Source: Oscillospiraceae bacterium (GTDB lineage Bacteria; Bacillota; Clostridia; Oscillospirales; Oscillospiraceae). From it: DNA of 37,558 nt. The notes under the pieces were generated by a model, which did not search any database, had not been told where the DNA came from, and saw only the letters and a program-made list of their open reading frames with translations. The stretch spans positions 1 to 37,558 of the forward strand of contig CACYHB010000018.1 in assembly GCA_902774015.1 (NCBI GenBank), given 5' to 3'. Shown in pieces: positions 37,106-37,558 of this stretch (position 1 is the stretch's first letter; every line of letters starts with the position of its first letter). The translations under genes and the position numbers were made by a program.

Positions 37106-37558
37106 GCGCCCCCCATTCTTTCTTTTTGGAACATGCCCAAAAAGAAAGAACGCGCCGCGCCCGGTGTAAGAAAGAAAAAGGCGCTTGGCAGAGCGGGGCA
37201 CCATAAGGTCTCATCGCAGGTCGCCGCCGGCCTGTTGCTGGCATGCAAGCTACGCTTCGGTGTCCGCTGCCGCTATGGTGTGCAGATCCTGCTTTGTGCG
37301 TCTCCCCGATAGGCGGCTCGATGCAGGGAAATCTTGCCTGTAGGGGCCGGCGTTCCGACGGCCCTCCATTTTTCAAACAGCGAGCCGCGGGGACGTGCGG
37401 GATATAATCCCGGTCATAAGTACCACTGAGCGGCAGCGTTATGCGGGGCAAGCTGCTACGCATATCTGCTTTAGCGGCGACCCGTGATTAGACCATGTGT
37501 CGTCCGCTCTGACAAGCGGCCTTTCTCTTTGGAGTACAAGAACCGTTTCTCTTTCCGC
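37106..37558 (-). repeat. non-coding repeat element, right copy (cut by window edge)
   Basis: This region of 450 bp or more is gene-free and is the inverse of 6978-7425. On the plus strand it begins GCGCCCCCC, then a 14-bp hairpin (arms 37116-37129 and 37137-37150, 7-nt loop), and ends with AACCGTTTCTCTTTCC (the outer hairpin arm, cut at 37558). Within it, 37165-37220 and 37475-37545 are themselves inverted copies of a unit of about 60 nt (GCGGCGACC... then AGACC... then CTCTG.CAAGCG), giving internal terminal inverted repeats. No transposase is present. Confidence 0.8.

Noticed and set aside
1-37558. CRISPR, tRNA, rRNA or prophage genes
   Set aside because: No regular spaced repeats, no cloverleaf or rRNA segment and no phage or transposase protein motif were seen.

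Overview
The window looks like a chromosomal segment of a high-GC, endospore-forming member of the Clostridia, most like the Oscillospiraceae/Oscillospirales. This is inferred from gene content, not from a database match. The main pointers are sigG, spmA/spmB and a Cys-tailed AbrB; Firmicute-type ribosomal operons; an EtfAB-linked FAD oxidase; ECF-type vitamin uptake proteins (QueT, ThiT); many TTGACA/TATAAT promoters; and GC-rich codon use. No rRNA, tRNA, CRISPR array or transposase gene was seen.

Layout. (1) 1-6800, minus strand: the S10-spc ribosomal operon in canonical order, from rpsJ to a cut-off rplE. It has a consensus promoter with an A/T-rich upstream region and a leader of about 300 nt containing an attenuator-like hairpin. 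rplN carries a frameshifting deletion, rplC an in-frame 27-nt tandem duplication, and S3 a Gly/Arg/Asn/Tyr repeat tail. (2) 6978-7425: a non-coding repeat element, with a diverged inverted partner at 37106-37558 (right end of the window). (3) 7566-10433: two tandem paralogous multi-pass membrane proteins. (4) 10453-16810, minus strand: a solo LysR-type DNA-binding domain coupled to cdd, an orphan family-5 solute-binding lipoprotein, pgeF and secA. (5) 17045-25330: a UPF0371 (DUF1846) protein, a YitT-family membrane protein, AbrB, spmAB, sigG with its ribosome-binding site in a hairpin, and an etfA/etfB/FAD-oxidase operon resembling lactate dehydrogenase-Etf complexes. (6) 25738-26917: rplJ-rplL with its L10 leader and attenuator. 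(7) 26921-30535: comEB (minus), then queH, a preQ1-I-like riboswitch, queT, galU, and a TPP riboswitch with terminator before thiT. (8) 30552-33937: rpmH-rnpA-yidD-yidC-jag, then acpP. (9) 34026-37003: a methionine-uptake operon metNIQ preceded by a promoter, a 34-codon Met-rich leader ORF and a strong intrinsic terminator.

The most interesting signal is the metNIQ leader. A short ORF with nine Met codons and a good Shine-Dalgarno sits between a consensus promoter and a 14-bp, U6-tailed terminator. A hand-found alternative pairing could act as an antiterminator. This has the architecture of ribosome-mediated attenuation responding to charged tRNA-Met, where Firmicutes usually use S-box or T-box RNAs. 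Other strong leads are the preQ1-I-like aptamer whose pseudoknot strand abuts the queT Shine-Dalgarno, the sigG hairpin, and the large inverted pair of repeats with covarying end hairpins.

Regulation by RNA is a theme: S10 leader, L10 leader, preQ1, TPP, sigG hairpin and Met leader peptide all lie within 37.6 kb. All structures were found by eye and no folding or homology search was run.
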